From NCBI GenBank assembly GCA_037043235.1, contig JAWRVZ010000025.1, positions 3,423,001 through 3,487,000 on the forward strand: 64,000 nucleotides of DNA, written 5' to 3'. Below the pieces are notes generated by a model. That model saw only the letters and a list, made by a program, of their open reading frames with translations, was not told where the DNA came from and made no database searches. Each line of letters begins with the position of its first letter. Position 1 is the stretch's first letter. This DNA comes from Rhodeus uyekii. Its lineage: Eukaryota > Chordata > Actinopteri > Cypriniformes > Acheilognathidae. This document shows positions 1 to 11,399 of this stretch, one piece after another. Both the position numbers and the translations under genes were made by a program.

Positions 1-44
1 AGCTGCTGATATGGCGGTATTTTTGAATTTTTATTTTTCAATAA

Positions 45-118
45 ATATTTTTTAAAAATCCACGATGCACTGAGACCGGAAAACTTGAACCGCGAAGTGG
101 CGAGGGATTTCTGTAGTT
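45..118. mobile_element. Terminal fragment of a pogo/Tigger-like DNA element
   Basis: The reverse complement reads as a terminus beginning CAGAAATCCCTCGCC, followed by CGCGGTTC and CATCGTGGATTT. This resembles the two ends of the element at 20273-20878 (CAGTAATCCCTCG and CAGTAATCACTCG, with the same TCCACGATG inner motif). Only one terminus is in the window, so the element probably extends off the left edge. The superfamily is inferred from the terminus style. Confidence 0.45.
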
Positions 119-589
119 CAGTTTTTGGAAGCGCGTGATGCAGTTTTGTTGTCTGCCCTTTTTAAATGCTCAATCTCTTTTAAGCAGGATGGATTCTAAT
201 TGTCTGTCAATGTTTTTATCATTCAACAGCTGGAAAATTTGTGCTGAAAGTGATTCCAATGATATTGTTTCTTTGCCGTTTTCATCAGAGTTGTGGTGTG
301 AACTCTGCTATTCTTTAATATTTAGAACTAGGCTATATCTTAGAAGTCCCACAAGTAATTTCTCTCTCCTGATTCTTGCACACATATCAGTATCTTCTCT
401 TCCGCTGTACTGAGCTAACAAGCTAATGACATTGTTTTAATGAACGTTTGACTATGGTAATTTGTCCTTGTGAAGAGAAGTTTCATAAGTCAGCACAACA
501 GATACTGCAATAGCAGCAGCCAAAACAGAGCTTCTGTCCTGAAGCAATGCGTTTTACGATGGGCAAAATTGGCTTGAGTGTCTGAGCAG
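119..589. other. No supported feature
   Basis: AT-rich unique-looking DNA. The 92-codon open frame at 135-413 has no recognisable domain and is read as chance. Confidence 0.5.
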
Positions 590-745
590 TGGTGCAGAAG
601 TAAGTGCACTTGCTCTTGATGAGAACTGGCTCACAGGGTTCTAGGTTTGACTCTGGACTGGATCATCATATCCCGACCCCAATTACCCCCTCTCTCCCAT
701 CCACCTCTATTGTCCTGTAAATAAAAATTGCCAAATATGAATTTA
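590..745 (+). mobile_element. tRNA-derived SINE, degenerate
   Basis: A tRNA-like head (GCAGTGGTGCAGAAGTAAGT, then a B-box-like GGTTCTAGGTTTGACTC near 638) is followed by a C-rich body and a tail TTGTCCTGTAAATAAAAATTG. Head plus short body plus A/T-rich tail is the usual plan of a Pol III SINE. The B box has drifted from GGTTCGANTC, so it is an old copy. The family name is not certain. Confidence 0.55.
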
Positions 746-903
746 CTGACCACCATAAGAAGCCACTATATAAACAGCAAAAAGTTTAGTGAAAAATTGA
801 GGACAATGAAAAATCTTATGTTACTCTGCAAAGTTTGTGCAGATCTACAGTATGTCTCTTGATTTCATCACACTATTTCTAAAGCATAGAAAAATTTACT
901 TGT

Positions 904-1137
904 ACTAGTTCACCCAAAAATAAAAATTTCTGTCATTACTTACTCTCCATCATGTCGTTCCAAACCCGAAAGACCTTCTATTCGGAACACAAATTAGGAT
1001 GTTTTTGAGTTCAAGAGCATTCTGATCCCTCTATTGACAGCAGTGCCACAACATCAAATGCAAAGTTAAAATATTCCATGTGATTACAGTGGTTAAGTAA
1101 TGACAGAAATGTTCATTTTTGTGTGCATTAACCCTTT
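904..1137. repeat. Short foldback element of the AGTTCACCC family
   Basis: The left arm (AGTTCACCCAAAAATAAAAA then TTTCTGTCATTAC) is matched by an inverted right arm whose reverse complement reads TTAATGCACACAAAAATGAA then CATTTCTGTCATTAC. The right end abuts CCCTTTAAA. Same family as 37631-38477, 41583-41640, 50290-50573 and 60372-60943. There is no coding capacity. Confidence 0.55.
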
Positions 1138-3961
1138 AAAGTGATCAAATTTGACAGTAAAAACACACAATTTTACAAAAGAGTTTTACTTCAAAATAAA
1201 TGCTGCTCTTTTAAACTTTCGAACTTTAAACTGAAGAATCACAATGTGTTTCCACAAAAATATTTAACAGCAAAAACTTTATAAGCATTAAAAATAAGAA
1301 ATGTTTGTTGATCCCCACAGTAAACATATTATAATGATTATGAGGGTCATGTCATCATGTTTCAAAAATATAAACGTTTTTACTTTTTTAAATTTATGTC
1401 AAATATTTTTAACCTTCACTCAAGTATGCTTTTGGTTACATACAGTATAATGTTTTCCTTTAAAACTGATTTTGTGTTTACTTCTGTTATCTTTGACTAA
1501 TATTTACACTTATTTGATGAGCTCAAACATTTCAGTGTGACAAACATCCAAAAAAAGAAAAAGAATCACGAAAGGGGGCAAACACTTTTTCACACCAATG
1601 TACTTTGATGTTTAAATGAATAACATTTAACGCAATAACCATACTTTCACGTAAATGTAATTTCTCTATGCTTTTTATATCCCAACGTCTTATCACATTA
1701 ATGAATAGCAGGTTTTTAAAAACAATTACTTTTGTGTGAATTATACAGTTAAACAACGGTGTATCTGCTGCAACACCGCACAGGTGTGACATAACCCGAA
1801 AATAAATGTGTTGGAGCCTGATTCCAAAGTCTGGGATCCTGGGATAGACCCAGCTGGTGTGTGTGTGTAGAGCAGACAGGCATGAAAACATCTTCAGTCC
1901 TCCCTAGAAGCTGGCCTGAGAGAAAGCAGGAGGGCTGAGAGATACTGAGTGGACACTCACCCAGCCACAGGCTATATCAAGTGGTGGTGTGCTGGCACAT
2001 GTCTCCAGTCCGACACTTCTTCTTCTTTGACTATGTTCAGACTAGTGTCGATTTTTGTCAGCTGTTTATTATTATTATTATTATTATTATTATTTAGTCT
2101 TAGTCCTGTGGAAAATATCCTTTCTTATTCCTTTCTTCTTTAACATATATGTTCAACCTATGTTCAGTTTGGAATTTTGGAATATTTATTTTTAGTCAAT
2201 GAAAACATATTTTAGTCATGCTGCATAATGGCTGAAAAAGCTATTTTGCTCAAAATTGTATTCTTGATCGCTGATCATGATTGTTGTCATTTAAAGGTAC
2301 ACAATGTAGATAAAACACAATTTAATACATTTTATAGATGTAATAGTCAGTACATCATCTTCCAAAATGTGAATTTGTCTTACCCTGATTGACTATTGCT
2401 ACTTTGACATGTATATGGTGTGGGAGCGGCATAGGTTGTCAAAACGTGTTAGAAAGGTAGAAATGGACCTGCTAAATCTCCAACATCTGAGGAATCACCT
2501 GTTTTAATAAAATTACAATTTCTGTGTTGTTTTTACTCTAATCCACAGTAATGTATTCAGCTAGTCAGCTTGAGATCTTTCCATTTAAACTGTTTATATC
2601 TCTTAAAATCTCTTAAATCTAGTCACTATTTTATGAACAGTATGATTTAACCATATTCATCCTCATAGTCACACAGAACCGAAGCACAACCAAAACAATG
2701 TTCTTTCATAAAAAGCATGCAGTTTTATAGTGTAGCTTCTAGAAATTTCTTTTATTTTTTTCAATTTCATCAATACGCAGTTTGTGATAAAACGGCTTGT
2801 AGAAGCAAGCTAAAATGGCATAGTTGTTTCAGAAAATGCTTTTTATGTTGTTAACACCAGGAATAAATGAGTAGGTTTGTTTAAGTGGTACATTATTCAA
2901 ACAAAATAGAGTATTTTACTTTTCAGCACCACTCACTAGACATTTAATTTAATTTAACGGCAGCAAAATGTACAGTAACCAGTCAAATAAAACTTTGTTT
3001 CAGGTTAAACTAATTATGCTTTTTGCACCAATCGCTGTTATGAAACATGTAAGAAGCATCATAAGATAATTTTGCTGATGTCACCACAGGCATATTTTTC
3101 CAATGAGCCTGGGTTGCAATGACCTTAAAGTATAGTGTTGTTGTGATCATGCTTTTCCATGATACTCTTGATTGTAGCTCATTTCAGCATCTCTTTGTAA
3201 TAGGACATCCTCTGTATAATTGTTGAAGACCTACTGTAAATCATAGCTACAATGCCATTGACATACAGTAGAAGATCCTGTGTGTTGCTTAGCAACCGGT
3301 TGCAGCTCTTAGAGGAAGGATCCCCATATCCAAAAAAAAAAAAAAAAACCCAGTGAGAGCGGTTCCTTGATCTCCCTCTGTGGGTGTTTACATGCAGTAT
3401 GTATTATACATGCTGATCAAGGTTTCTCTCTCCATCCTCTTACACCGAACGGTTTGGCTCGATTGTGGCCCTTGTGTGGGAGGGGCAGATTCAAGGCCCC
3501 TGGTGGGACTGATGTTACATCACTGAAACAGCTATTAGTAAAGATAAATGGGTGCATCTTCAAAAACCCAGCCCCCCCGGTTTGTAGCCCGACCCACATC
3601 TGAGGGAGCTGTTCATATTTCGAAGAGTTTCTGTTGAAGACACAGGGAGTTGAGAATTACCAAAGAAAATATATATAGGTTTTTAATATATTTAATACAA
3701 TATCATATATTACATATATGTTATTAGAGACTTATATTAGGCTACATTTTGTATTATTATTGTTACTATTTGAGTGTTATTTATCACCTGATGTATTTGT
3801 ACGTCAGTGCTGCTGTTTTAATATTTTTGTGTTATCCTTTGCTACTTTATATGAGTATTATCTACATGTTATGAACACTTTTTATTCACATCTAAATGAA
3901 TAGAGAGTTACCTTGATAATAGTTGATATTATTGTATAATAATTGACTATTTGTGGGGATT
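1138..3961. other. Gene-free AT-rich interval
   Basis: No exon or confident mobile element seen. Contains an ATT microsatellite (2066-2095) and a 16-17 nt A run near 3332. Small open frames (for example 1532-1891 minus and 3367-3603 plus) lack domain content and are taken as chance. Confidence 0.5.
2066..2095. repeat. (ATT)n microsatellite
   Basis: About ten tandem ATT/TTA units, nearly perfect. Confidence 0.95.
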
Positions 3962-4190
3962 TTGTGTAGGCAGTTCTCGGGCTGCCACAGTCAGACTTGT
4001 AATCTGAAGGCCGTGGGTTTGTGTCTCAGTACCGCTGGAAATATAGGTGGGGGAGTGAATGAACAGCGCTCTCTTTCATCCTTAATGCCCACAACTGAGG
4101 TGCCCACTGCTCCGGGTGTGTGTATTCAGTACTCGCTGTGTGTGTGTGCACTTGGATGGGTGAAATGCAGAGGACAAATTCGGCCACATA
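3962..4190 (+). mobile_element. tRNA-derived teleost SINE (V-SINE-like)
   Basis: The head GCAGTTCTCGGGCTGCCACA and a B-box-like GTGGGTTTGTGTCTCAGT are followed by a body containing GTGAATGAACAGCGCTCTCT, CTGAGGTGCCCACTGCTCC and a tail ending CTTGGATGGGTGAAATGCAG. This combination matches my recollection of abundant cyprinid tRNA SINEs. The central conserved block normally between GAGGTGCCC and CACTGCTCC appears deleted here. Confidence 0.6.
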
Positions 4191-6328
4191 TCAGCATGCA
4201 TGATTATACAGAAGCATGTATAATTTAAGAATCCACTGATTCTGATTCTCCAGTTTACTAAGCTTTATATTGTCATTCTCCTGTGGCATTCATGCAGTGA
4301 TTAACACACACATTATTTTTACATTTATATTGCGTGCCACATGACAAATTAATAAACTGAATTTAAAGTACCCTTCAGTTAACATCACTGAATGTACATT
4401 GAATTTTGAGGTTTTAAAATAATTAGAGAGTGTTAGTGTTAGAGATTATGATTTTACCAATAATTATTTTAGTTGGCATATAGCTCTGTTGGCATCAGTT
4501 GGCATCAGCTCTCTTTTCAGCTCTACTCATTGTGTTCTATCTTCTAGTTTGTATTTCCACAGCATGAAGGTAAGATCTTACAGATTTATCTGCTTCAAAT
4601 TATTTTCACTATCGACCATAGGCTGATTATTTAAAATCAACCAATGATCAGGGCTGATTATATCTTGTCAATCAAAAAGAGGTGGAAAAATGTGTTACTC
4701 ATACTGTGAGTGAAGAAAATTTCTCTTGTGTTGCTCTACAATAAAACATTAAAAGTAAAAACAAAAATAGCGGCATCAGAGCAGGCTCTATTTGACCCAA
4801 AACCCCCCAGTCCAATTTGTTGTGCGACTCCCATCCAATAATCACAAAGAGCTTTGTGCTTTGTTGGTTTTGATTAGAAAAACAACTAAGTGTAAGCTTT
4901 CAAATTAAGTCTATTTTATCTCGAAAATAAAGCGTTTCTACTCGTTCTAAATCAAATACAAATAAAGTATCACAGTAACATGTGCATGAATGCACTTGTG
5001 AGAGAGCAATTGTGTGTGAATTAATTTTAACCGGCAGCGTCTCTCTACTAATAGTGAAGCTGTGGGTTTTAGTTACTAGAACTTTTCCGTTTCAAAGCTA
5101 TTTTATTGATAACTCACGGAACAGTGTTGACCATACACTCCGGCTGCGCTACTAAATGTGTGCGCACGTTATGTGCGAGCTACTGTCTAAGTGTGTACGT
5201 TACAATGCAGCACGAATTCATTTCGAATACCTCTTCAAATAAGCTGTTTAACGTGCATTCACCGATCAATATTGAGGATCCGTATGGTATAATCAAACAT
5301 ACTTTGTGGAGCACTCTCAGACTATGCATACAAGTGCATAGAAGTGCTGGACAAGGAGAGTACAAGTGTACAACATATCTGTTGCGCCCTCTGTAAGCCG
5401 TGACCAGCGACTAGTCGGCTGGCACAGCAGTTGATTTATCGAGTAGTCTGTGCAACCCCTAGTTTGAATACATTTGTCATGAAGACGAGACTACCTTATG
5501 TGTAGTGGGGTTTTTTCTACAGTGTATACCTATTACTTATTCTGTGGTTATTGATGGCAACAGAATGCTTCTATGAAGCTCTTTAAGCTTGCTGAATGGT
5601 ACCTCAGCAAACATTCAGCTCCTGTGGCTCTATGATTAAAAGCTTCTCTAATTAGATCAAACTGATAGCAACCTGGCGTCATTCCAATGCACAGCCCCTT
5701 GAGAAATCCCTTGTACAGTTGTATAGAAGCCGAGTGTTGGTGGTAATGATTGAATGCAAGCACATGCTGTGATTCAGCTTGGCTCAATCCTGTTAGACTG
5801 TTATATTCAACCCGAGTGCTGTGATGAGCCTGATCAATTAAAAACGGGTCGTGTCTCATTGTTGATGCTTGATGCTGCGCTGCTCCTGGGGCGTCTCACT
5901 AATCGAGATAAATCGCTATCTGAGTCGCTGCGATCGATATGTGCTTCACAACACACTCATTGACTATCCACAGTCATGGCCGGCTCCATGCTGTGCTTGG
6001 CTATGCCTCACCGGATTTCACATTTGCTGATTTTGCTGTGTTCTTTGACCCTTGATGGAGAACATTCGGCAAGTAAACAGAATTTGATTTGCTCTGTAAG
6101 AGGATGAAAGGAAATGAACAGTGAATTAGGTGTGTGATGTTTTGTCGACATTTTGCATTCGTCTATTGCACATGTTTACAAACACTTTAATGTAGCTTTT
6201 GTTCACAAAATAGGAAGATTAGGGGCATAAACAAAATCCTAGTTTAAAATACATGTCCCAAGTCCTTAGATATGTACTAATTTTGTATTAATGTTGGTTT
6301 CATATGGTATTGGATGTTTTTGGGTCAT
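4191..6328. other. Gene-free interval with one hAT-like terminus
   Basis: Apart from the hAT-like segment ending at 5462, nothing with coding or RNA-gene character was seen. The open frames at 5106-5396 (+) and 5548-5859 (-) have no recognisable domains. Confidence 0.45.
5030..5462. mobile_element. Probable hAT-like element fragment (right terminus)
   Basis: The right end reads ...ATCGAGTAGTCTGTGCAACCCCTAG, so the outward terminus is AGGGGTTGCACAGACTACTC. This resembles hAT-type ends (C/TAGGGGTNNNCA). A nearby ACTAGTCGGCTGG motif fits subterminal repeats. No matching left terminus or 8-bp duplication was identified, so the left limit is approximate and the element may be truncated. Confidence 0.35.
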
Positions 6329-6371
<43 letters not shown>

Positions 6372-6424
6372 GGATAGATGGATAGATGGATAGATGGATA
6401 GATGGATGGATGCATGGATGGATG
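6329..6424. repeat. (GATA)n/(GATG)n microsatellite
   Basis: A perfect GATA tract grades into GATAGATG and then GATG units. The open frames on the minus strand here are simple Tyr/Ser/Ile-Pro repeats produced by this tract and are not genes. Confidence 0.97.
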
Positions 6425-6653
6425 TGATTTCTGCGAAATGCTGTTGAAAGTGAACCAGACCAGGCATAAGCCACTTGTAGACAATCAGCAGTAGGAGCGT
6501 GTCCATTCATGATGGGGGAGGAATGAAAGTGAGCAAGAGGAAGATTTAAAGGAAGACAGTAGAAAGAGAGATTGCTGAGAGACATTACAATAGGTGCATA
6601 TCACTGGAAAAAGATGGGTTATGATCAGGCAAGAGCTTTAGGACTCATGATAA

Positions 6654-7487
6654 CCCTTTCGCATGCAAGTTCTAAATATTCCCTCTGACCCCCCAGAGTG
6701 AGTTTTTTTTAGGCGACCGTTATTTTAGAATGTTTACCTTATTGTTTCCATAGCGACGCGTCATGCTTGTCACGTTGACACCGCAGCCTCAAAAGCGCTG
6801 TGTAACATGTGCGTCGCATTTATTTAGTGTATGTCTTATTTGTTCAAAATATTCACACACTTGTTGGCTATGTTATCAACTACCTGATATTTCCATTGTC
6901 AAATATGTGGAAGTGAATGTGTTTTGCCGTTAAAAAACTTCTATAACGATCATGTTAGCTGATCTATGATGCGTGAAGGGCGCCGCCATGTTTGTTTGCG
7001 CCGCAGTTCGGAGAATCTGATCGGTCTGATTTATAACGCAAATTCAGTCACTTCTCCCGAAAAACATGACAGTAAATGGCCGGTGGGAGTGGGAGAAGAA
7101 TACAGTGAACTTTATAGTTACCTATGCAATGTGTATCTGATTTATCTGATCAATTTATATAATTGAACGATTGCTATTACTGCTTTTATGGACGTCAGTG
7201 TGTATTTTTTCAAACTATAGATGTATTGTTTTGCGAGTACTTATGAGTATTTAAATGTCTGAAACCGAAAATAAACCTTATGTGGTTGAAAACACAGAGT
7301 AGTTATGATATATGACAAACTCTGAGTGCGTCCATCTCTGAATCGGCGCCAGATGACGCGCAAAAACACGTTTGAATTTAGCAGTTGATGACGTGAAGCA
7401 CGAACGTTCTAATCACACCGGTGTGATCGTACCCTCCAGGGCCCAGTCAAGACTGATCACACCCGTGTGATCGTACGTGCGAAAGGG
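6654..7487. mobile_element. TTAA-flanked non-autonomous DNA element (piggyBac-like)
   Basis: Ends are CCCTTTCGCATG on the left and, inverted, CCCTTTCGCACG on the right. The right end is followed by TTAA (7488-7491) and the left is preceded by ATAA, a one-base variant. TTAA target sites with CCC-starting termini are typical of piggyBac-type transposons. The interior has no transposase. Near the right end lie two palindromic blocks, ATCACACCGGTGTGAT and GATCACACCCGTGTGATC, each followed by CGTAC. A second, right-truncated copy lies at 27253-27898. Earlier copies of the family may have carried the 66-codon open frame, but it shows no domain. Confidence 0.65.
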
Positions 7488-7596
7488 TTAATGTTGGAAA
7501 AGATTTCCAGTGCTGGATATACTTAAGCGGGAAGGCCTGAAAACGGATGTTACGTTGTTTCTGCTCCATACACGTGTAGTGTTTCACAGAACCAAG

Positions 7597-7892
7597 ATAA
7601 ATAATAATAATAATTAATTACATTTATATAGTGCTTTATCATAGACACTCAAAGCGCTTACATGGAAGGGGGATATCCTCAACTGCCACTAGAGTGCAGC
7701 ATCCACCTGGATGGACCCATTACGACCCACATAGACCGCAGGGTGAGCACCCCCTGCTGGCCTCAATAACACCTCTTCCAGTAGCAACCAAGTCATTCCA
7801 AGGAGTCTCCCATCCAGGAAATAACCAGCCTCACCCCTGCTTAGCTTCAGTGGGCAATCAGTCTTAGGCTACAGGGTGGTATTGCTGTCGGC
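7597..7892 (-). mobile_element. 5S-rRNA-derived SINE (SINE3-like)
   Basis: Read on the minus strand, the head contains AATACCACCCTG, AGCTAAGCAGGGG, GGCTGGTTATT and CCTGGATGGGAGACTCC. These follow, in order, the conserved blocks of vertebrate 5S rRNA, including the Pol III internal control region. The body has CCAGCAGGGGGTGCTCACCC. The tail is GTAAGCGCTTTGAGTGTC, then TATATAAATGTAATTAATTA and an ATT run, resembling an L2/CR1-type LINE tail. A 5S head plus LINE-type tail is the known architecture of SINE3 of zebrafish. This copy is shorter than full length and diverged. Confidence 0.75.
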
Positions 7893-9283
7893 AAGATATG
7901 GTGTTGTAATGTTGGCTGCAGGACAGTTTTAAGCATCGTTGTTCATCTGGAGCTGGTGACAAACAAACAACTCTTGCTTGTAAATACTCTTGTTTACTAA
8001 TGTTAATTTTTTGTTCTTCCTTGTCGTTCGTTTGTCATCGTCACTTTATTTTTCACAAAGCAAAATGATAAAGAGACATCAACTGTTGCATTGTGTGTCC
8101 GTGCATTTTGGGGGTGAAGGAAGGAAGGACTGTGTTTGTTCAGGTTCATTTCAAACAGAAGGAGAAAGGGGAGTGTTGTAACACAGGGTAAGTTGTTAGT
8201 TTGTCACTGTCAGTTTAACAAGTCAGAAATTAGTTATGGTAATGTCTACGTTATGCACGTGTCTACATTCTATTTTATGCACATTTTTAGAATTTATGCA
8301 AATCTTGCAATTTTTCATCCTGTGTTGTTTTTTCTAAATCCGGTATGTGAGAGGAGTACAGCACACACACATACATGAACAATCACGGCAGTTGTGTTTG
8401 TGCTAAAGTCCTAAAAGATTTTCAAGATAATGTTTTTTTTGTTGTTGTTGTTGTTTTATGTGGCTATCGTATGTCATAGTTTGAGAGCTCTTGAACAAAC
8501 AACCACTGAGTTACTAGTGCTCAAACAGTATTACTACAACTAGTATCTCCCACTTTTAACCGAATTGAATTTAAATGAATAATATAAATACATGCACAAC
8601 ATAATAGAGTTAAATTCAAATCATCTATATGTATAAATTTCAGTTCCTTATAAATGAAGAAATGTGTTCATATTCAGTCCTCATTTTAATGTATGTGGAA
8701 GCTTTCTACTTCAGTAGGCCCTAATGTCAGCTTTAGGACTTTTGGGATATAGATGTACCAACTTTGCATGTTGTTTAGTTGAAAGATGCTTGAGTGGTGC
8801 GTCTTTTATCCATTCTCCAAAACTCCCCTCTGTAACACCTTCAAAGTGATCACTGGCTTCTCTTTTATGTTCCCACTGAGAGTTTTGAGTGAAAGCCTTT
8901 CCCAGGCACTATATTTGTACCTTGATGTAACTTCCACTTCCTGATAATTGAACAAACAGCACCCAGTGGGACATCTCAGCACTTAGATACTGTTTTATAC
9001 TCTTTCTTTAATTTATGCTTTTGTAGTTCATCTCTAATTACTTAATGCCTCATTTTCACAGGTGTCCTTCAGATCCACAGCCCGAATAACGACGGCTCAG
9101 CTGTGGGGGTTTTTAACTGAAAATGTGGTACTTATTTTAATGACTAGTCACAGGTAGAGATCATTTGCAATGTAATTGTGTTCACATTACTTAGAGCTCT
9201 TGCAACACAGCATGGAATATCTAAACCAATATTTTCTTTTGTTTTTATGTGATGACTATCTGCCATCAGATATGTCTTTAGAG
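7893..9283. other. No supported feature
   Basis: AT-rich DNA with a short GTT run near 8438. Open frames at 7990-8181 and 8136-8378 lack domain content. Confidence 0.45.
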
Positions 9284-9451
9284 CAGGTATACCCAAACTC
9301 TGTCCTAGAGAGTTTAGCTCCAGCTTGCCTCAAGACACCTTCTGGAAGTTTTTTGGAAAATCTTGATTTGCTGGTTCAGGTGTGTTTAATTGGGGTTGGA
9401 GCTGAACTCTGCAGGGCAGTGGCCCTCCAGGAACAGGTCTGGACACCCCTT
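9284..9451. mobile_element. Short hAT-like MITE
   Basis: The left end CAGGTATACCCAAACTCTGT and the inverted right end AGGGGTGTCCAGACCTGTTC are diverged inverted repeats of the CAGGGGTNCCCAAACTC type common in teleost hAT MITEs. The interior has the matched pairs AGTTTAGCTCCAG / GGAGCTGAACTCTGC. No clear 8-bp duplication remains. The 112-codon open frame over it is a shadow. Confidence 0.55.
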
Positions 9452-10658
9452 TGTAATTGTTGTAGAGCAAAAATTATCAGGAATAACCGGTCACAGTACT
9501 TGACTTTAATCTAGAAAAACCTATTTACCAAAAGACCCCATGAAATCGTTTTCCTCTGCATGCTTTCTGTTGAAACAGGAAGTCGGTGTGGCAGATTTCA
9601 GAGAACTTTTTTAGTATTTTAATCAAAACTGAGCTTTACATCCATGGACCATGAATTTCAGATTGGTAGTTTTAGTCAGAAGCAGGAATACATTACATTC
9701 TAGAGTGTTTATTGGACATATAAATGGTAGTTGTAACCCTTGACTACCCAATGCTAAATTGCAATAACGATGGGATATAGTTAAGGAATTAATTGAATCT
9801 GGACCAGATCATGAAAAGTAGGTTCGACTCACTGAAGCATAAAGGAACTGATAACGTGTAATGACACAAACACTCAAACTCAGAAATGGCTCAATTTTAA
9901 AACTTAAATGTATTATTAATTAAATTAAATGAATAATTATTGACAAATAAAATTATTGAAAATAAAATAAAACCACAATATCACTCAATAGAATATAATC
10001 ACAGTAAACAATTCAGAAACAGAATCACAGATTCAACATCAATGTTTAGCACTTCAATATGTAAAGGTCACCATCAATGTTCAAATGTCCTTCAAACTTT
10101 CAAGAAATGGGTCCGTAAAGAAATGGAACAAACCCGTTCACAGTCCACTGTATGGTCCTACCAGTTCGTAAGTTCAAGAGTTTTTTCTTAGGCTCTAATC
10201 ACTTAGCTGGGCGGCTCGCCATGCCCAAACCACAGATGAATCATCCACGGGATGGACAGATCAAGGATCAGTCCAATTCAATCGGAAATAGGGGGAAAAA
10301 AACAGAAAACACAGAAAGCACAAAAAAACCCTGGCCCTGTAAAACAACAAAGCCAAAACAATACATTTTCAGTCAATTAATGAACTGATTTAGACAACAA
10401 AACATCAGTTTGATTGATACACACTTAACATACAAGCTAGTCAACAACATATTCACCACTTTAACATTGAAATCTATGTACACAGCTAGCAAAGTTAGCA
10501 TCGCATTTAACACATTTCTCAATAAAACAGCATCAAGTACATTTTGAACTTTTTGACAAACACACGAAGACATTACTCACCAAGGAGAATAAGATGAACG
10601 AAAAAAATAATTATTTATCTTAATCTGCACTATTTTCTTCCCTCACACACATCTACAA
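9452..10658. other. No supported feature
   Basis: AT-rich DNA up to the DIRS left boundary. No exon, RNA gene or confident repeat seen. Confidence 0.45.
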
Positions 10659-10699
10659 AACGTCTCCGGTTACTATCGTAACCTCCGTTCCCTGAGAGA

Positions 10700-10862
10700 G
10701 GCGGGAACGAGACGGTGCATGGAAAAGCATTTGGGACCCTCCCCTTCACGTAAATTTCTGAAACCTTATAGGATAACGCCAGTTGACAACTGGCCAATTG
10801 TCGCGCGATGCGCTCTGGCTGTCAGACAGTATAAATAGCATAAGCGCGGCACTTGCGTCAGA
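10700..10862 (+). repeat. DIRS left inverted terminal repeat
   Basis: 163 bp from GCGGGAACGAGACGG to GCACTTGCGTCAGA, apparently identical by eye to the reverse complement of 16048-16210. Outside it lies a non-repeated tip of about 41 bp (10659-10699) that includes GTTACTATCGTAAC, which is itself near-palindromic. The terminal tips differ between the two ends, as in other DIRS elements. Confidence 0.92.
10830..10837 (+). promoter_or_regulatory. Mirror TATA box in the DIRS 3' ITR
   Basis: TATAAATA on the plus strand. Being in the inverted copy of the promoter repeat, it points into the element and could drive antisense transcription across ORF3. Confidence 0.4.
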
Positions 10863-10912
10863 ATCATGACTGAACACGGCACAGCTGGTCAAGCGACGAA
10901 CACGGCGGACGT

Positions 10913-11020
10913 TGCACCGTCTCGTTCCCGCCTCTCTCAGGGAACGGAGGTTACGATAGTAACCGGAGACGTTCCCTTTCGAGGGCGGGAACGAGACGGT
11001 GCATGGAAAAGCATTTGGGA
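10913..11020. repeat. DIRS internal complementary region (circle-junction template)
   Basis: The first part (10913-10973) is the reverse complement of the left element end (from 10659 inward). The second part (10971-11020) is the reverse complement of the right element end (16174-16223). They meet at a shared GTT (10971-10973). In the DIRS replication model this region templates joining of the two cDNA ends into a circle. Because it contains both CGTCTCGTTCCCGCC and GGCGGGAACGAGACG it also forms a strong hairpin. Confidence 0.9.
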
Positions 11021-11399
11021 ACGGTGTTCAATCCCGCCGTGATTGAGACTTAGACCAGTCTGATACAGGGAAACATACACCAAACACAGCTCGTCCAATG
11101 GCAACGTCGCCACGTGTGCTCACTACTGATAGGTGCAGCTAAGCCAATGAAATCTTAGCTAAAGCTTGTCAAAATTTGCATATCAGCAGCATGAGAAATA
11201 GCGGGCTGCGTTATTACAGGGCAGACGTGACTATTCAGAAAGCATTAAAGCACAACTAGTGTGAGCGCATAGCGTCAACGGCAAAGCGGTGACCGTGAGC
11301 ACATAAGCACAAACTACTGTACAGAAATCCCCAGCGTCAACAGCACAGCGGTAACAACTGTATTTTGAGAAAAGTAGCAATATCCCAGGAATAATTGAT

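Noticed and set aside
1532..1891. Possible transposon end near AAAGGGGGCAAACACTTTTTCACACC
   Set aside because: It resembles a common fish repeat terminus, but no inverted partner or target duplication was found in the window.
6266..6585. Minus-strand open frames with Tyr-Leu-Ser-Ile or His-Pro-Ser-Ile repeats
   Set aside because: Direct translation of the GATA/GATG microsatellite.
6966..7166. 66-codon frame starting in a GCCGCCATG-like context
   Set aside because: It is inside the TTAA element. The second copy at 27253 changes frame by indels, so it is not conserved as protein.
7770..7892. Possible 5S rRNA gene
   Set aside because: Diverged, truncated and joined to SINE body and tail; no intact 5S sequence.
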